Source of the DNA: Smittia aterrima | Lineage: Eukaryota; Arthropoda; Insecta; Diptera; Chironomidae | Direction of reading: 5' to 3' | Assembly: GCA_033063855.1 (NCBI GenBank) | Contig: CP093829.1 | Location: forward strand, 2,180,243-2,244,242 | Length of the DNA: 64,000 nt | Shown here: positions 1 to 10,080 of the stretch, piece after piece | How positions within the stretch are numbered: position 1 is the first letter of the stretch | Layout of the letters: each line of letters starts with the position of its first letter | Notes under the pieces: model-generated | The model's input: only the letters and a program-made list of their open reading frames with translations | The model's database searches: none | What the model was told of the DNA's origin: nothing | Position numbers and translations under genes: made by a program

Positions 1-1
1 G

Positions 2-1450
2 AGCTTTGAAGATGCACCGTTGCTGACAGCATGTCTCACCTACCTCGGATTTTACCTTTTAGTTTTCATCGGTTACATTAACCAATTCTTCTTCGTGCCC
101 AAAGTTGTGTCAGAAAAGTTTCGAGATGGCTACGTCCCGCTATTCGATTCATTTGAGCAATTCTATTTCCGCTACGTTTATCGACGAATCAGAGATTGCT
201 GGAACAGACCGATTTGCAGTGTACCTGGCGACAAAGTCACTCTGAAAGATCGCTTGACAAATGATTACGGATGGACCTTTGAGTTTACTGGAACTGAGAC
301 CACTTGCATCAACTTGGGATCGTATAACTACCTCGGCTTCGCACAAAATGCTGGGCCATGCGCTGAAGATTCGATTGAGTCAATTGAAAAGTTTGGAATT
401 GCAACAAATAGCTCACGACGTGAATTCGGCACAAATCGATTGCACAACGAGCTGGAAGCGCTGACTGCCCAATTTTTTGGAGTCGAAGACGCGATCGTGT
501 TTGGAATGGGATTTGCAACAAATGCTTTGAATCTGCCTTCACTTCTGTCGCCCGGTTGCCTTGTCGTGTCTGATGAGAAGAACCACGCTTCGATTATTCT
601 TGGACTGAGACTTTCTGGCGCAACTACGAGAGTTTACAAGCACAACAACATTGAGAGTTTAGAAAAAGTGATGGAGAAAGCAGTTGTGTACGGCCAACCA
701 AATGGACAACCTTGGAAGAAGATTCTGATTATTCTTGAAGGAGTGTTTAGTATGGAAGGATCAATTGTGAAGCTTCCGGAAATAGTTGAGATTAAGAAGA
801 AGTACGGAGCTTACATTTATCTCGACGAAGCTCACAGCATTGGAGCAACTGGGCCGAGAGGACGAGGAATTACTGATTATTACGGAATCGATCCGAAGGA
901 TATCGACATTCTCATGGGAACGTTTACAAAATCCTTTGGATCAGCTGGCGGATACATCGCCGGATCGAAGAATCTCATCAATTTCTTGAGAATCAACAGT
1001 CACGCACATTGCTATGCAACTTCAATGTCTCCTGCCGTCTCTCAGCAAATTCTGACATCAATGAAAATAATGATGGGACTTGATGGAACTGGAGAAGGTA
1101 AGAAGAGGATCGATCAACTTGCACGCAACACTCGATATTTCCGAAGAAGATTAGCGCAGATTGGTGTAATCACTTACGGACATGAAGACTCTCCAGTCGT
1201 TCCAATGTTAGTCTTTGTTTTCTCAAAAATCGCTGCGGTGGTTAGAGAACTAGCGAAAAGAAAAATTGCCGCTGTTGGTGCTGGTTTTCCAGCTACTCCA
1301 ATTATGGAAGGAAGAATTCGCTTCTGCTTATCAGCAGCACACACCAAGGAACAACTCGATTACGTACTAGCAGAGATCGATGATATCGGAACCTCATTAG
1401 GACTGAAGTATTCAAACAAACCAAGAGATCCAAATACTATCGAGTATTAA
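2..1450 (+). CDS. lace: Serine palmitoyltransferase subunit 2, tandem copy 1 (5' partial)
   Basis: Long-chain base subunit 2 of serine palmitoyltransferase, the PLP enzyme that condenses serine with palmitoyl-CoA in the ER as the first step of sphingolipid synthesis. The frame is open to the window edge, and alignment with the complete copy downstream shows that about 48 N-terminal residues are missing, so no start is called. A hydrophobic membrane segment (YLGFYLLVFIGYINQFFF) is followed by the alpha-oxoamine synthase fold. The Schiff-base lysine lies in TFTKSFG (codon 929-931), and DEAHS and GTNRLHNE are conserved. No intron is visible. From about position 225 the gene is nearly identical to copy 2, while the first 75 or so codons differ much more. 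Family assignment is secure; which copy is ancestral is not known. Confidence 0.95.
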   Translation, partial: SFEDAPLLTACLTYLGFYLLVFIGYINQFFFVPKVVSEKFRDGYVPLFDSFEQFYFRYVYRRIRDCWNRPICSVPGDKVTLKDRLTNDYGWTFEFTGTETTCINLGSYNYLGFAQNAGPCAEDSIESIEKFGIATNSSRREFGTNRLHNELEALTAQFFGVEDAIVFGMGFATNALNLPSLLSPGCLVVSDEKNHASIILGLRLSGATTRVYKHNNIESLEKVMEKAVVYGQPNGQPWKKILIILEGVFSMEGSIVKLPEIVEIKKKYGAYIYLDEAHSIGATGPRGRGITDYYGIDPKDIDILMGTFTKSFGSAGGYIAGSKNLINFLRINSHAHCYATSMSPAVSQQILTSMKIMMGLDGTGEGKKRIDQLARNTRYFRRRLAQIGVITYGHEDSPVVPMLVFVFSKIAAVVRELAKRKIAAVGAGFPATPIMEGRIRFCLSAAHTKEQLDYVLAEIDDIGTSLGLKYSNKPRDPNTIEY

Positions 1451-2165
1451 CTTTTAGTCATTCTTGAAACGCTTTTGACATGATAAACAGTTTATTTTCT
1501 TTTTAAGTGCCTGTAATGTCGAATATCTGAAGCAAATCTTATTGTCCTAACACTATTTAAACAGACAAAGTTCCACTACGCTTTTTGTAGGTCCACGATA
1601 GGAACAATTCCTCTTTTTTTCATTTAAAAATCTTTTGAATCCTCAAATCTATTCTCATATTTATCTTCCTGCACTCGAGCGCTTATCTTAATATTAATTT
1701 CCGTTTGTAGAAACAAAGAGAACAAATTTTTCGAAACTTACAAAAAGTTCTTATTAAGAACTTCTTAAAAATCAAGAATCAAAGTCAAATAAAGATTTCG
1801 ATAGAAATAAGAAAGATATTTTGGTCTGTAAAAAAAGCTTTCAGTAAAAGCTTAAAGAGCTTTAGGTTAAATAAATTTTTAAAGCTTTCAATACTTTTTA
1901 AAATATTTTTTTATGAAAATATTGGTTGATAACAAAAAAATTGTGTCTGTTTTATTTTTTGCTAAACAAAAATATTTGAAATTGAGCAGACCTTGAGTAT
2001 AGATATCTGGGTAAAGGAGAACAGTACTTGCCTTATTTATTCAGCCTTTCAAAAAATAGTCAATTGAACATTTCTCAATATTTTCTAACTCAGTTGAGTT
2101 TTTCTCTTTGACTATTTCGATTCGGCAAAATTGATTTTTTGAGTTCCTAGGCTGCAGCATAAAAA
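1451..2165. other. Intergenic, between SPT copies
   Basis: AT-rich 3' flank of copy 1, with an AATAAA-type signal near 1786, and the 5' flank of copy 2. No coding potential, RNA gene or repeat was recognised. Confidence 0.6.
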
Positions 2166-3749
2166 ATGCTTGAAGTTTTTACTCTTACTGATAAAAATCA
2201 GATCATCTCGAATGACCTGAAGAAAAGGCTCAGTGTTTGCCTTCACGCGGCTGAGAGTAAACATTTTAATCAACACGATTTTGTTGTCAAATCAAAAGAA
2301 AGCTTCGAGGAGGTCCCACTGCTTGCTCACTTCTTTACAAGCCTCGGATTTTATCTTTTATTCATCGTTGGGTTCATTAATCAATTTCTTTTCACGCCTA
2401 AAGTTGTCACAGAAAAATTTCGATATGGATACGTGGCACTCTTCGATACATTCGACCAATTTTATTTTCGCTACGTTTACCGACGGCTCAGAGATTGTTT
2501 TAATAGACCAATTTGCAGTGTACCTGGTGATAAAGTCACTCTGAAAGATCGCTTGACCAAGGATTATGGATGGACCTTTGAGTTTACTGGAACTGAGACC
2601 ACTTGCATCAACTTGGGATCGTATAACTACCTCGGCTTCGCACAAAATGCTGGGCCATGTGCTGATGATTCGATTGAGTCAATTGAAAAGCTTGGAATTG
2701 CAACAAATAGCTCACGACGTGAGTTCGGCACAAATCGATTGCACAATGAGGTGGAAGCTTTGACTGCCCAATTTCTTGAAGTTGAAGACGCGATCGTGTT
2801 TGGAATGGGATTTGCAACAAATGCTTTGAATCTGCCTTCACTTCTTTCGCCCGGTTGCCTTGTCGTGTCTGATGAGAAGAATCACGCTTCGATTATTCTT
2901 GGAGTAAGACTTTCTGGTGCAACTTCTCGAGTTTACAAGCACAACAACATTGAAAGCTTAGAAAAAGTTATGGAGAAAGCAGTTGTGTACGGCCAACCAA
3001 ATGGACAACCTTGGAAAAAGATTCTGATCATCATTGAAGGAGTTTTCAGTATGGAAGGATCGATTGTGAAGCTTCCTGAAATAGTTGAGATTAAGAAGAA
3101 GTACGGAGCTTACATTTATCTCGACGAAGCTCACAGCATTGGAGCAACTGGACCGAGAGGACGAGGAATAACAGATTATTACGGAATCGATCCAAAGGAT
3201 ATCGACATTCTCATGGGAACTTTTACAAAATCCTTTGGATCAGCCGGCGGATACATCGCCGGATCGAAAAATCTCATCAATTTCTTGAGAATTAATAGCC
3301 ACGCACATTGCTATGCAACTTCAATGTCTCCTGCCGTCTCTCAGCAGATTCTGACTTCAATGAAAATAATGATGGGACTTGATGGAACTGGAGAAGGTAA
3401 GAAGAGGATTGATCAACTTGCACGCAACAGTCGATATTTTCGAAAAAGATTAGCGCAAATTGGCGTAATCACTTATGGACATGAAGACTCTCCAGTCGTT
3501 CCAATGTTAGTCTTTTCATTTTCAAAAATTACAGCAGTTGTTCGAGAATTCACGAAAAGAAAAATTGCTGTTGTTGGTGCTGGATTCCCAGCTACTCCAA
3601 TAATGGAAGGAAGAATTCGCTTCTGCTTATCAGCAGCACACACCAAGGAACAACTCGATTACGTACTAGCAGAGATCGATGATATCGGAAACTTATTAGG
3701 ACTGAAGTATTCAAGCAAAACAAGAGATCCCAGTGCTATCGAGTATTAG
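2166..3749 (+). CDS. lace: Serine palmitoyltransferase subunit 2, tandem copy 2 (complete)
   Basis: Complete 527-residue SPTLC2 orthologue encoded in one exon, about the usual length for animal SPTLC2 (550-600). The start at 2166 is the first ATG in the open frame and gives an N-terminal extension before the membrane segment at about residues 52-78. The aminotransferase fold follows: GTNRLHNE, the PLP-site DEAHS, and the catalytic lysine at residue 355 in TFTKSFG. It sits about 0.7 kb downstream of copy 1 in the same direction. The two proteins differ mainly in the first third and are almost the same afterwards, which suggests gene conversion or uneven constraint. Two intronless copies side by side are unusual for this normally single-copy gene. 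Confidence 0.95.
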   Translation: MLEVFTLTDKNQIISNDLKKRLSVCLHAAESKHFNQHDFVVKSKESFEEVPLLAHFFTSLGFYLLFIVGFINQFLFTPKVVTEKFRYGYVALFDTFDQFYFRYVYRRLRDCFNRPICSVPGDKVTLKDRLTKDYGWTFEFTGTETTCINLGSYNYLGFAQNAGPCADDSIESIEKLGIATNSSRREFGTNRLHNEVEALTAQFLEVEDAIVFGMGFATNALNLPSLLSPGCLVVSDEKNHASIILGVRLSGATSRVYKHNNIESLEKVMEKAVVYGQPNGQPWKKILIIIEGVFSMEGSIVKLPEIVEIKKKYGAYIYLDEAHSIGATGPRGRGITDYYGIDPKDIDILMGTFTKSFGSAGGYIAGSKNLINFLRINSHAHCYATSMSPAVSQQILTSMKIMMGLDGTGEGKKRIDQLARNSRYFRKRLAQIGVITYGHEDSPVVPMLVFSFSKITAVVREFTKRKIAVVGAGFPATPIMEGRIRFCLSAAHTKEQLDYVLAEIDDIGNLLGLKYSSKTRDPSAIEY

Positions 3750-4344
3750 CTTCTTTATGGTACCGTCCAAAATAATTAAAGCCAATCTTATTCTTTAAAC
3801 AATATTTTAACTGACAACTTATACTGTGACGAATTATTTCTTCTTGAATTTTTTTTATTCTCATGAGAGCTGTGCTCTTGTTACATTCTCAATACTTTAT
3901 TGGACAAATGGATAATTTATTTCCAGAGCCAATTTAGTTTTTTTTTAGTTTCTTTGCTTTTATTGAATGGATTTTCTTTTTATTTGTTCATTATTAAAAA
4001 CTCTTGAATTGTCAAAACAATTTTATATTTGCCAGTCCTAATAAAATTAAATAAATGTTTTTCATTCTCGAGAAACAATTTTAAAATATGGTGTATATTA
4101 TATTAGATGTTTATATATAATATAATTATAATATCTTTTTATATAAAAAGATCTTTAATTAGCGAGAAAATCTCGTTGGAAAATTTTGCAATTTTACGTT
4201 TTAACGTTTAATTTTTGAATTCGTTACGTCAGTCTACGATTTTTGACGTAACAAACGTCTGTGCAACGTCAAGAAGGTTCATCGAGAGAAGCAGCAATTT
4301 TACAAATCGAACTTTTCTGAAACAGCAGCCTCAACAGCATCACG
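3750..4344. other. Intergenic and 5' flank of the ZC3H15 gene
   Basis: AT-rich. It holds a perfect 20-bp palindrome at 4133-4152 (ATCTTTTTATATAAAAAGAT), probably chance in such AT-rich DNA. The ZC3H15 5' untranslated region is at the right end. No gene is seen. Confidence 0.6.
4244..4262 (+). promoter_or_regulatory. TGACGT-type promoter element before ZC3H15
   Basis: TGACGTAACAAACGTCTGT lies about 85 bp before the ATG. Nearly the same string occurs before the next gene, viaf, and a shorter form before endosulfine. TGACGT is the core of bZIP (CREB/ATF) sites. Function is inferred only from position and recurrence. Confidence 0.4.
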
Positions 4345-5733
4345 ATGCCACCCAAAAAAGCACCAGCAACTAGCAAGAAGACAGAAGTGAAAAAGAAAGA
4401 GAAAATTATTGAGGTAATGCAATGGAAACATTGTATAAGAAATTTACTGATGAGGTTAAACTAAAATCTTAATTAATTTCTAGGACAAAACATTCGGCTT
4501 GAAGAACAAGAAAGGCGCCAAGACACAGAAGTTCATTCAGCAAGTGGAAAAGCAAGTTAAGTCAGGAGGACTACATCCAATCGGCGGTCCCAAAGTTGAT
4601 GAAAGGAAGTTAGAGAAGGAGAAGAAATTGAAGGTGAGTTGTTGTTGGATCTTCTCTTCATGCCCCAATAAAAATTATCTCATTTTAGGAACAAAAAGAA
4701 CTTGCAGCGCTATTCAAGCCGGTTATTATCCAAAAGATTGAAGCTGGCACTGATCCTAAATCCGTCTTGTGTGCATATTTCAAAGCAGGACAATGTACGA
4801 AGGGAGACAAATGCAAGTTCTCTCACGACCCGACTATCGAACGTAAAACTGAAAAACGATCAATTTACGTTGATGTTCGCGAGTTGGAAGGTGGAGAGAC
4901 TATGGAGACCTGGGACGAAAACAAACTTAAGGAAGTCGTCGATAAGAAGCACGCTGCTGAGAAGACCAATGCCACAACAATTATCTGCAAATATTTCCTC
5001 GAAGCGGTCGAGAAATCTTTATACGGTTGGTTCTGGGAGTGCACGAATGGAACCAAATGCATATATCGTCATGCCTTGCCTCCTGGCTACGTTCTCAAGA
5101 AGGATAAAAAGAAGGATGACAAAAAGGATGAAATTTCTCTCGAAGAACTGATCGAGACGGAGCGATCATCGTTAGGTTCGAACACAACGAAAGTCACCCT
5201 TGAATCGTTCTTGAGTTGGAAGAAACGAAAAGTCGAGGAGAAGAAAGCAGCGCAACTGGAAGAAGAGAAGAAGAAGATGAAAGATTTCAAGTCTGGCAAA
5301 CAATTCGGAATTTCTGGTCGTGAAATGTTCAGCTTCAATCCCGATTTGGTTTATGACAACTCAATGGAAGATGATGAGCAAACGTTTGATATTGTTAGGG
5401 AGAGGGATGAAAATGAAGATGATTTCAAGGAAGTTGATTTCAGTGCTTATAACATGGGTTCAAACAAGGTGAGAAAACAATTATTAAAATTGAAGCAACA
5501 ATTTTCAAATCTTTATTTCGTAGGAACATGGAACTGGAACAATTGCAACTGACGATCGTTTCGATAAGCCCCTCACTACTAAAAATGAAACACCTGCTGC
5601 TGACACCAACGGACTCTCGGAAGCCGCTGGAGTATCTCTGGAAGATGAAGCTGGACCTATCAATGAAAATCTTTTCCTCGACGAAGATCTAGAAGGCCTC
5701 GACGATGAGCTAAACGACATTGATCTTAACTAA
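4345..5733 (+). CDS. ZC3H15: Zinc finger CCCH domain-containing protein 15 (DFRP1)
   Basis: Orthologue of ZC3H15/DFRP1, a cytoplasmic protein that binds and stabilises the translation-associated GTPase DRG1. Four exons fit: 4345-4413, 4484-4633, 4689-5468, 5524-5733, all with GT-AG introns, giving 402 residues (human form 426). The N terminus is Lys-rich. Two CCCH fingers are visible: CAYFKAGQCTKGDKCKFSHD (C-x7-C-x5-C-x3-H) and a second with a long first gap (C-x17-C-x5-C-x3-H). A charged coiled region and the conserved acidic tail LFLDEDLEGLDDELND follow. The start is the first ATG after the 5' untranslated region, in a CACGATG context. Neighbouring genes are also housekeeping. Confidence 0.95.
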
Positions 5734-5851
5734 TACACTTCCTAGCTGAAGATTGTTACTTCATGCGATTCGATTAAAAAAATGAAGATTTTTTGTCCGA
5801 AATGAATTGAAATAAAATACTGAATGCGCAACAGAAAATATTTAAGATATC

Positions 5852-5870
5852 TGACGTAGCAAACGTACGT
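5852..5870 (+). promoter_or_regulatory. TGACGT-type promoter element before viaf
   Basis: TGACGTAGCAAACGTACGT about 140 bp before the viaf start. It differs from the element before ZC3H15 at three of 19 positions. Confidence 0.4.
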
Positions 5871-6011
5871 CAAAAATATTTCTTCGCGTTCAATGATTCA
5901 TTCTCAGTGAACTCTTGAGTCGAACACACATTTTTGGTGTTTTCTCTGAAGAATTTTCTTTCAAATTTTGTCTCAGAGCTTCTAAGTTAGAAGTTATTAC
6001 ATCTTATCAAT

Positions 6012-6888
6012 ATGCAAGTGAGTTTTAGTTTATTGAGTAAAGTTGACAAGTGTAGAATATTTAGAAGTTTTTTGTTTACGCTCTATGCCTTATATGGTCA
6101 TCATTCACGCTCCAATGATCTATTTTCTAAATATTTTTAGGATCCAAATGAAGACAGTGAATGGAATGACGTTTTGCGTCAGAAGGGAATTTTACCACCA
6201 AAGCCAAAAGAGGCTGAAATAACTGAGGATGACATCGTTAGCATGCTCGAAGCAACAATTCAAGAGAAACAAGGAGGTAATTTATTCACAGTTTTTTTCA
6301 GAAGAGAAAATGACTAATTTTGATATTTTTGTTTTAGTGAGAAACTTGGAAAAACTTGATCTCGATGAGCTTGACGAACTGGAAGACAGTGAAGATGAAG
6401 CAATCCTTGTGCAATTCAGAAACAAAAGAATCGCAGAGATGAAAGAACTCGCCAGTCGATCAAAGTTTGGAAGTGTTCGCGAGATCACAGGAGAGGAGTA
6501 TGTGTCTGAAGTGAACAAAGCTGGTGAAGAGATTTGGGTCATTTTGCATTTGTACGCTAAAGGCGTTCCCTTCTGCTCGCTCCTCAATCAATATTTCACT
6601 GAGCTCGCAATGAAGTTCCCGACAGTCAAATTTCTCCGCTCGATCGCTCAAACCTGCATCCCTAACTTCCCAGAGAAGAATTTGCCGGCGATCTTCATCT
6701 ATCACAACGGACAAATGAAGAAGCAATTCCTTGGTGCTCTCGACTTACGAGGACCAAATCTTACAAAGGATGAGCTGGAATTCTTACTCGGCAGGGTTGG
6801 AGCTGTTAGTACCGAAATCAAAGACGATCCTAGACCTCAGGTCACTGACAAGCTTTTTAGAGACTTAGCTGAAAACAATGATTGGTAA
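6012..6888 (+). CDS. viaf: Viral IAP-associated factor / phosducin-like protein 3
   Basis: Phosducin-like 3 (PDCL3/VIAF), a cytosolic cochaperone of the CCT chaperonin linked to actin and tubulin folding and to apoptosis control. Exons 6012-6017, 6141-6276 and 6338-6888 join to 230 residues. The first coding exon holds only two codons (Met-Gln), and the join gives the family-typical start MQDPNEDSEWNDVLRQKGIL. An acidic helical stretch (ELDELEDSEDEA) precedes the C-terminal thioredoxin-like domain (EEIWVILHLYAKGVPFCSLL to LLGRVGAV), which lacks a CxxC pair, as expected for phosducins. It converges on endosulfine about 0.5 kb downstream. Confidence 0.94.
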
Positions 6889-7394
6889 TTTATTCGAGGA
6901 ATTGAGGAAATAAAAGTTTTTACATGTGAACTTTTACGTTTATTAAATGTTGATCTGATCGATTACAGTTAAATTAGAACAACGTTATTGGAGAACCAAA
7001 TTGGGGCATTGAGATCTAAACTGTTTGTTAAAAACTGCTTTACATTTTCATTGCGCAATTTCGTTTTCCACCTTCGAATAAATCAGATCGTGAGCTTAAA
7101 TTTAATTTTTTCTTCTGCTTTCTCTTAAATAAAATTTGGAAAATTCCTCAACACGCTTTGACATCCGAAATTTTCCCTTTTCGCTGAAGTACCGCGATTT
7201 TCTTTAAATTTCAACTTTTGTCCTCATCACTTTCTATTTTCCTACTGTTAGTGAATTTTCCGAAACGTAAATCTTAAGAAATCATTAGGCTCGCATTATT
7301 TCGCGACCTGTTTAACGTGCAACTTGTTAATTTTGTGTGTGACATTAGGATTAAGGTATCGCGTTGATGTGAAAAGACGTTGGTTTTCGATGAA
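6889..7394. other. Convergent 3' untranslated regions
   Basis: Sequence between viaf (plus) and endosulfine (minus). An AATAAA lies just after the viaf stop. Most of the rest is probably the endosulfine 3' untranslated region. No other gene is seen. Confidence 0.6.
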
Positions 7395-7862
7395 TTAACT
7401 TGATGGAGTAAACTTGTTGCAATTTTGGATGATCGAGGTCTTTCTGATAGGAACGGACTCCGGAGTTGGAATTGCCTCACCAGTTGGAACTTTATTCGCA
7501 AAGATCTGTTTCGTCAAGGGACCTCCAGTCTTTTGTTTTGCCATTTGATAATCACCCGAGTCAAAGTATTTCTGTCCCTTCTGCAGTCGCTTTTGAAGAA
7601 AAGCTGAATGACCTCCCGGTCGTCCGAAGCCGCCCATTGCCTGTGGAAATTTAGCCTTGAGTTTCTCTTCCTCTTGCTTCTCAACTTCTTGTGCGTTTTG
7701 CTAAAAGTGATTTTGTGCAATTTTATTGTTGGTTAAAAGGATCTTTACGAAAACGAAAGATCCAGATTGAGAAACACTCACTTCGGATGGCGCTTCGGCT
7801 TCTGTGGGAGTCACCGCAATGTTCTCCACGTTTGACATATCCATTTTCTCTTCTGTGCTCAT
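7395..7862 (-). CDS. endos: Alpha-endosulfine (ENSA/ARPP19 family)
   Basis: Small phosphoprotein that, once phosphorylated by Greatwall kinase, inhibits PP2A-B55 and so permits entry into M phase; in Drosophila it is needed for oocyte maturation. Two exons: 7782-7862 and 7395-7700, giving 128 residues (human ENSA 121). The Greatwall target motif KYFDSGDY is intact, with the target serine at about residue 75. The C terminus carries a PKA-type site, RKTSII. The intron is only about 80 bp. The start at 7862 is the first ATG of the exon; a second in-frame Met lies at residue 7. It is transcribed towards viaf. Confidence 0.95.
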
Positions 7863-8072
7863 GACGAGAATGTGAAATGCTGTCAGAAAATCGAAACTTT
7901 AGGAATTGATTGCAAATAATCAATCTTACAAAATTTTCTTCAAAACTTTTTTTGACCTTCATTTGAGTTTGAGATTAAAATTGTTGTTTAAACATTATTC
8001 ATTCGATTGAAGACTGGTCAGTGATAAGCTAAGATAGCAACCTACTTCAACTTACCTCTGTTTTCTTTAAAA

Positions 8073-8086
8073 TAACGTCACAAACG
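8073..8086 (-). promoter_or_regulatory. Possible third copy of the shared TGACGT motif
   Basis: AACGTCACAAACGA about 220 bp upstream of the endosulfine start. It resembles the core ACGTAACAAACGT seen before ZC3H15 and viaf but is shorter and less exact. Confidence 0.25.
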
Positions 8087-8464
8087 ATGCAGATGGCGAA
8101 AATTCTGAATTGTTTTCACTTGAAATACTAAGTAGTTGCATGCCCTTCAAAAACTAAGGAATGAGCCGAAAAAATATTTCCATATTTAAAATGATCGTAA
8201 CTTTCTTATTTCAAGAGATTTTGAATAGGAGTTTTCTGAGTTTACAAGAATATCTTCTTTAAAGTTATCTGATGTATAAAGTTTTTCAATAAATATTGAA
8301 GAGAAGGCAGAAAAATGAATTAAATTACAATCGTCGCAAAAGTGACCGTTGAGATCGATTCAATCCTTCAATCCTTGGCGGGAAAACAAGAGAAAAAACA
8401 ACAAGCTTTAATTAAAGTTTAATTATAAAAGTAAAGAGCTCAATGAAATGATCTAGACTTGTTG

Positions 8465-8499
8465 ATGTTGACTCGGCTCGTGTGCTAACGAGTCAACAT
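8465..8499. repeat. Inverted repeat, 11-bp arms
   Basis: ATGTTGACTCG (8465-8475) and its exact reverse complement CGAGTCAACAT (8489-8499), separated by 13 bases. It could form a hairpin. Function unknown. Confidence 0.5.
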
Positions 8500-8755
8500 A
8501 TTTTTTTCTTTGAAGGATTCATTAACGGTGATCGATTTGTTGATGTTTTCAAAGTCTATGGATTTTCATGCGTATGAAAGATCGTCAACTGCCTTGTTTC
8601 AGTCGTTGAAACCTGCTCAGCCATGCTCGAAGCTCCTGTCGTTGAAATGTTTTCTTTGTAGTTCTTTAGCAGAATTGGATTGTAGTTTCAATTGCTGATA
8701 TTAGCGCCGAGATTTATCAACTGCAACTGAAGTCCTTCTTGCAATTTTCGACACG

Positions 8756-8763
8756 TATAAAAA
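8756..8763 (+). promoter_or_regulatory. TATA box of the LRR-BTB gene
   Basis: TATAAAAA about 100 bp before the start codon, with a plausible start of transcription about 30 bp downstream. Confidence 0.6.
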
Positions 8764-8858
8764 TCCATTTTTATATTTCAACGAGTTGAAATTGCTGTAT
8801 ACTTCGTCCTGTATTTGCCATTAGAGTTACGAGAGTTACGAGAGAAAGATCAATAACG

Positions 8859-10019
8859 ATGAAAATCAACTGCGAGTTCATAAGTACAAATCATTTGTAC
8901 GTTTGCTTCGTAAGACTTTGTTCGATTAAGACAAAAGACACAGAGATAACAGAGTTTGTTGGAACACACAAAATAGGAAGACAAGATCGGGATGTTAACT
9001 ATTTAATCTTCATGAGTCCGATAAGGATGGAATCGGGTTTATATCTCGAAGGATGGAGTTTTGATGACACAAACGTTTACTGTGAACCGCCAGTACAAAA
9101 CGTCGTTGAGTACATTCCTAAAAACCTCAACATTTTCTTTCCGAGACTGAAAAAACTGCAAATCATCAATTGCGGGTTAAAGTCAATAGAGAGAAACGAT
9201 TTGATAACGTTTCGGCATTTGGAATGGATAAATTTCTCGTACAACAATTTGGTTACAATTCCAACTGATCTCTTCGTCAATATGCACAGGCTTAACAACA
9301 TAGGACTCAGTTATAATCAAATTGAGTACATCAACTCGAAAGTATTTACACCGATTCTAAACAACATTCCTCGTTATGTTGGTCTCAGCAAGAATAGAGG
9401 CATTAACCAGATCTTCGATCCTCAAGAACGCACCCATTCACTAAAGCATTTAATGTTAACAATTGACAGGCAGTGCAAGGAGCCACTTGATGAACCAAAA
9501 ACAAATCCAATTGACTACAAACATCTTTGGCTCAACACAAATTCGTCAGACTTTATCATCGACGTGGGATCATTCGAATTTCATGTTCATCAAGAAGTTC
9601 TCGCTAATCGCTCAACATTCTTCGAAAACATGTTTCGATCCATAATGATGGAGAAGCAAGAAGGAAGAATGAGAATTTATGATTTTTCTCCACGTGCCGT
9701 TGAAGAATTCCTTCGCCATCTTTACACTGACGAAGCACCCAAACCAACAAACGTTTTAGAACTTTACGCGCTATCAGACAAATACCAAATAACTAAGCTT
9801 CAATCAGTCTATCAAGACATCATCATTGACAACATCGACGAAACAAACGTTCTGCAAGTATTTAAATTCGCTGACTTATACTCAAATGACATTATCAAAT
9901 CAATTGCATTTGCTGAAATCAAAATGATGCATCCAGGAAAGCGATTGCCTTTAAGTTTATTGAACAATCTCGAAGAACTGGAAAAGATTTTAGAAACACC
10001 TGACAATTTACAAATGTAA
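8859..10019 (+). CDS. Leucine-rich repeat protein fused to a BTB/POZ domain
   Basis: Single-exon gene, 386 residues. Residues 1-90 resemble the N-terminal cap of dipteran secreted LRR proteins (a CEF...LYVC cysteine pair, then GTHKIGRQDRDVNYLIF). About four leucine-rich repeats follow (LKKLQIINCGLKSIERNDL, LEWINFSYNNLVTIPTDLF, LNNIGLSYNQIEYINSKVF). From about residue 228 a SPOP-like BTB domain starts (SSDFIIDVGSFEFHVHQEVL, then ANRSTFFENMF), with a short BACK-like helical tail. No convincing signal peptide is present, so the product is probably cytoplasmic although the LRR part belongs to a secreted family. BTB proteins of this type usually bind Cullin-3 as ubiquitin-ligase adaptors; here the LRRs would take the substrate-binding place (inference). 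Confidence 0.85.
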   Translation: MKINCEFISTNHLYVCFVRLCSIKTKDTEITEFVGTHKIGRQDRDVNYLIFMSPIRMESGLYLEGWSFDDTNVYCEPPVQNVVEYIPKNLNIFFPRLKKLQIINCGLKSIERNDLITFRHLEWINFSYNNLVTIPTDLFVNMHRLNNIGLSYNQIEYINSKVFTPILNNIPRYVGLSKNRGINQIFDPQERTHSLKHLMLTIDRQCKEPLDEPKTNPIDYKHLWLNTNSSDFIIDVGSFEFHVHQEVLANRSTFFENMFRSIMMEKQEGRMRIYDFSPRAVEEFLRHLYTDEAPKPTNVLELYALSDKYQITKLQSVYQDIIIDNIDETNVLQVFKFADLYSNDIIKSIAFAEIKMMHPGKRLPLSLLNNLEELEKILETPDNLQM

Positions 10020-10080
10020 AACTATTCAGTACAAATATTTGTTTGGCCAATGTGATAAGTTTATTAAATCTCGTTAAAGT

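Larger units (their letters stand above)
7863..8858. other. Intergenic, divergent promoters
   Basis: Upstream region shared by endosulfine (minus) and the LRR-BTB gene (plus). It contains the ACGT motif at 8073, a hairpin at 8465 and a TATA box at 8756. No protein-coding gene is supported. Confidence 0.55.

Noticed and set aside
4133..4152. Perfect 20-bp palindrome
   Set aside because: Made only of A/T runs with single G/C bases in an AT-rich gap; easily chance and not linked to a gene.
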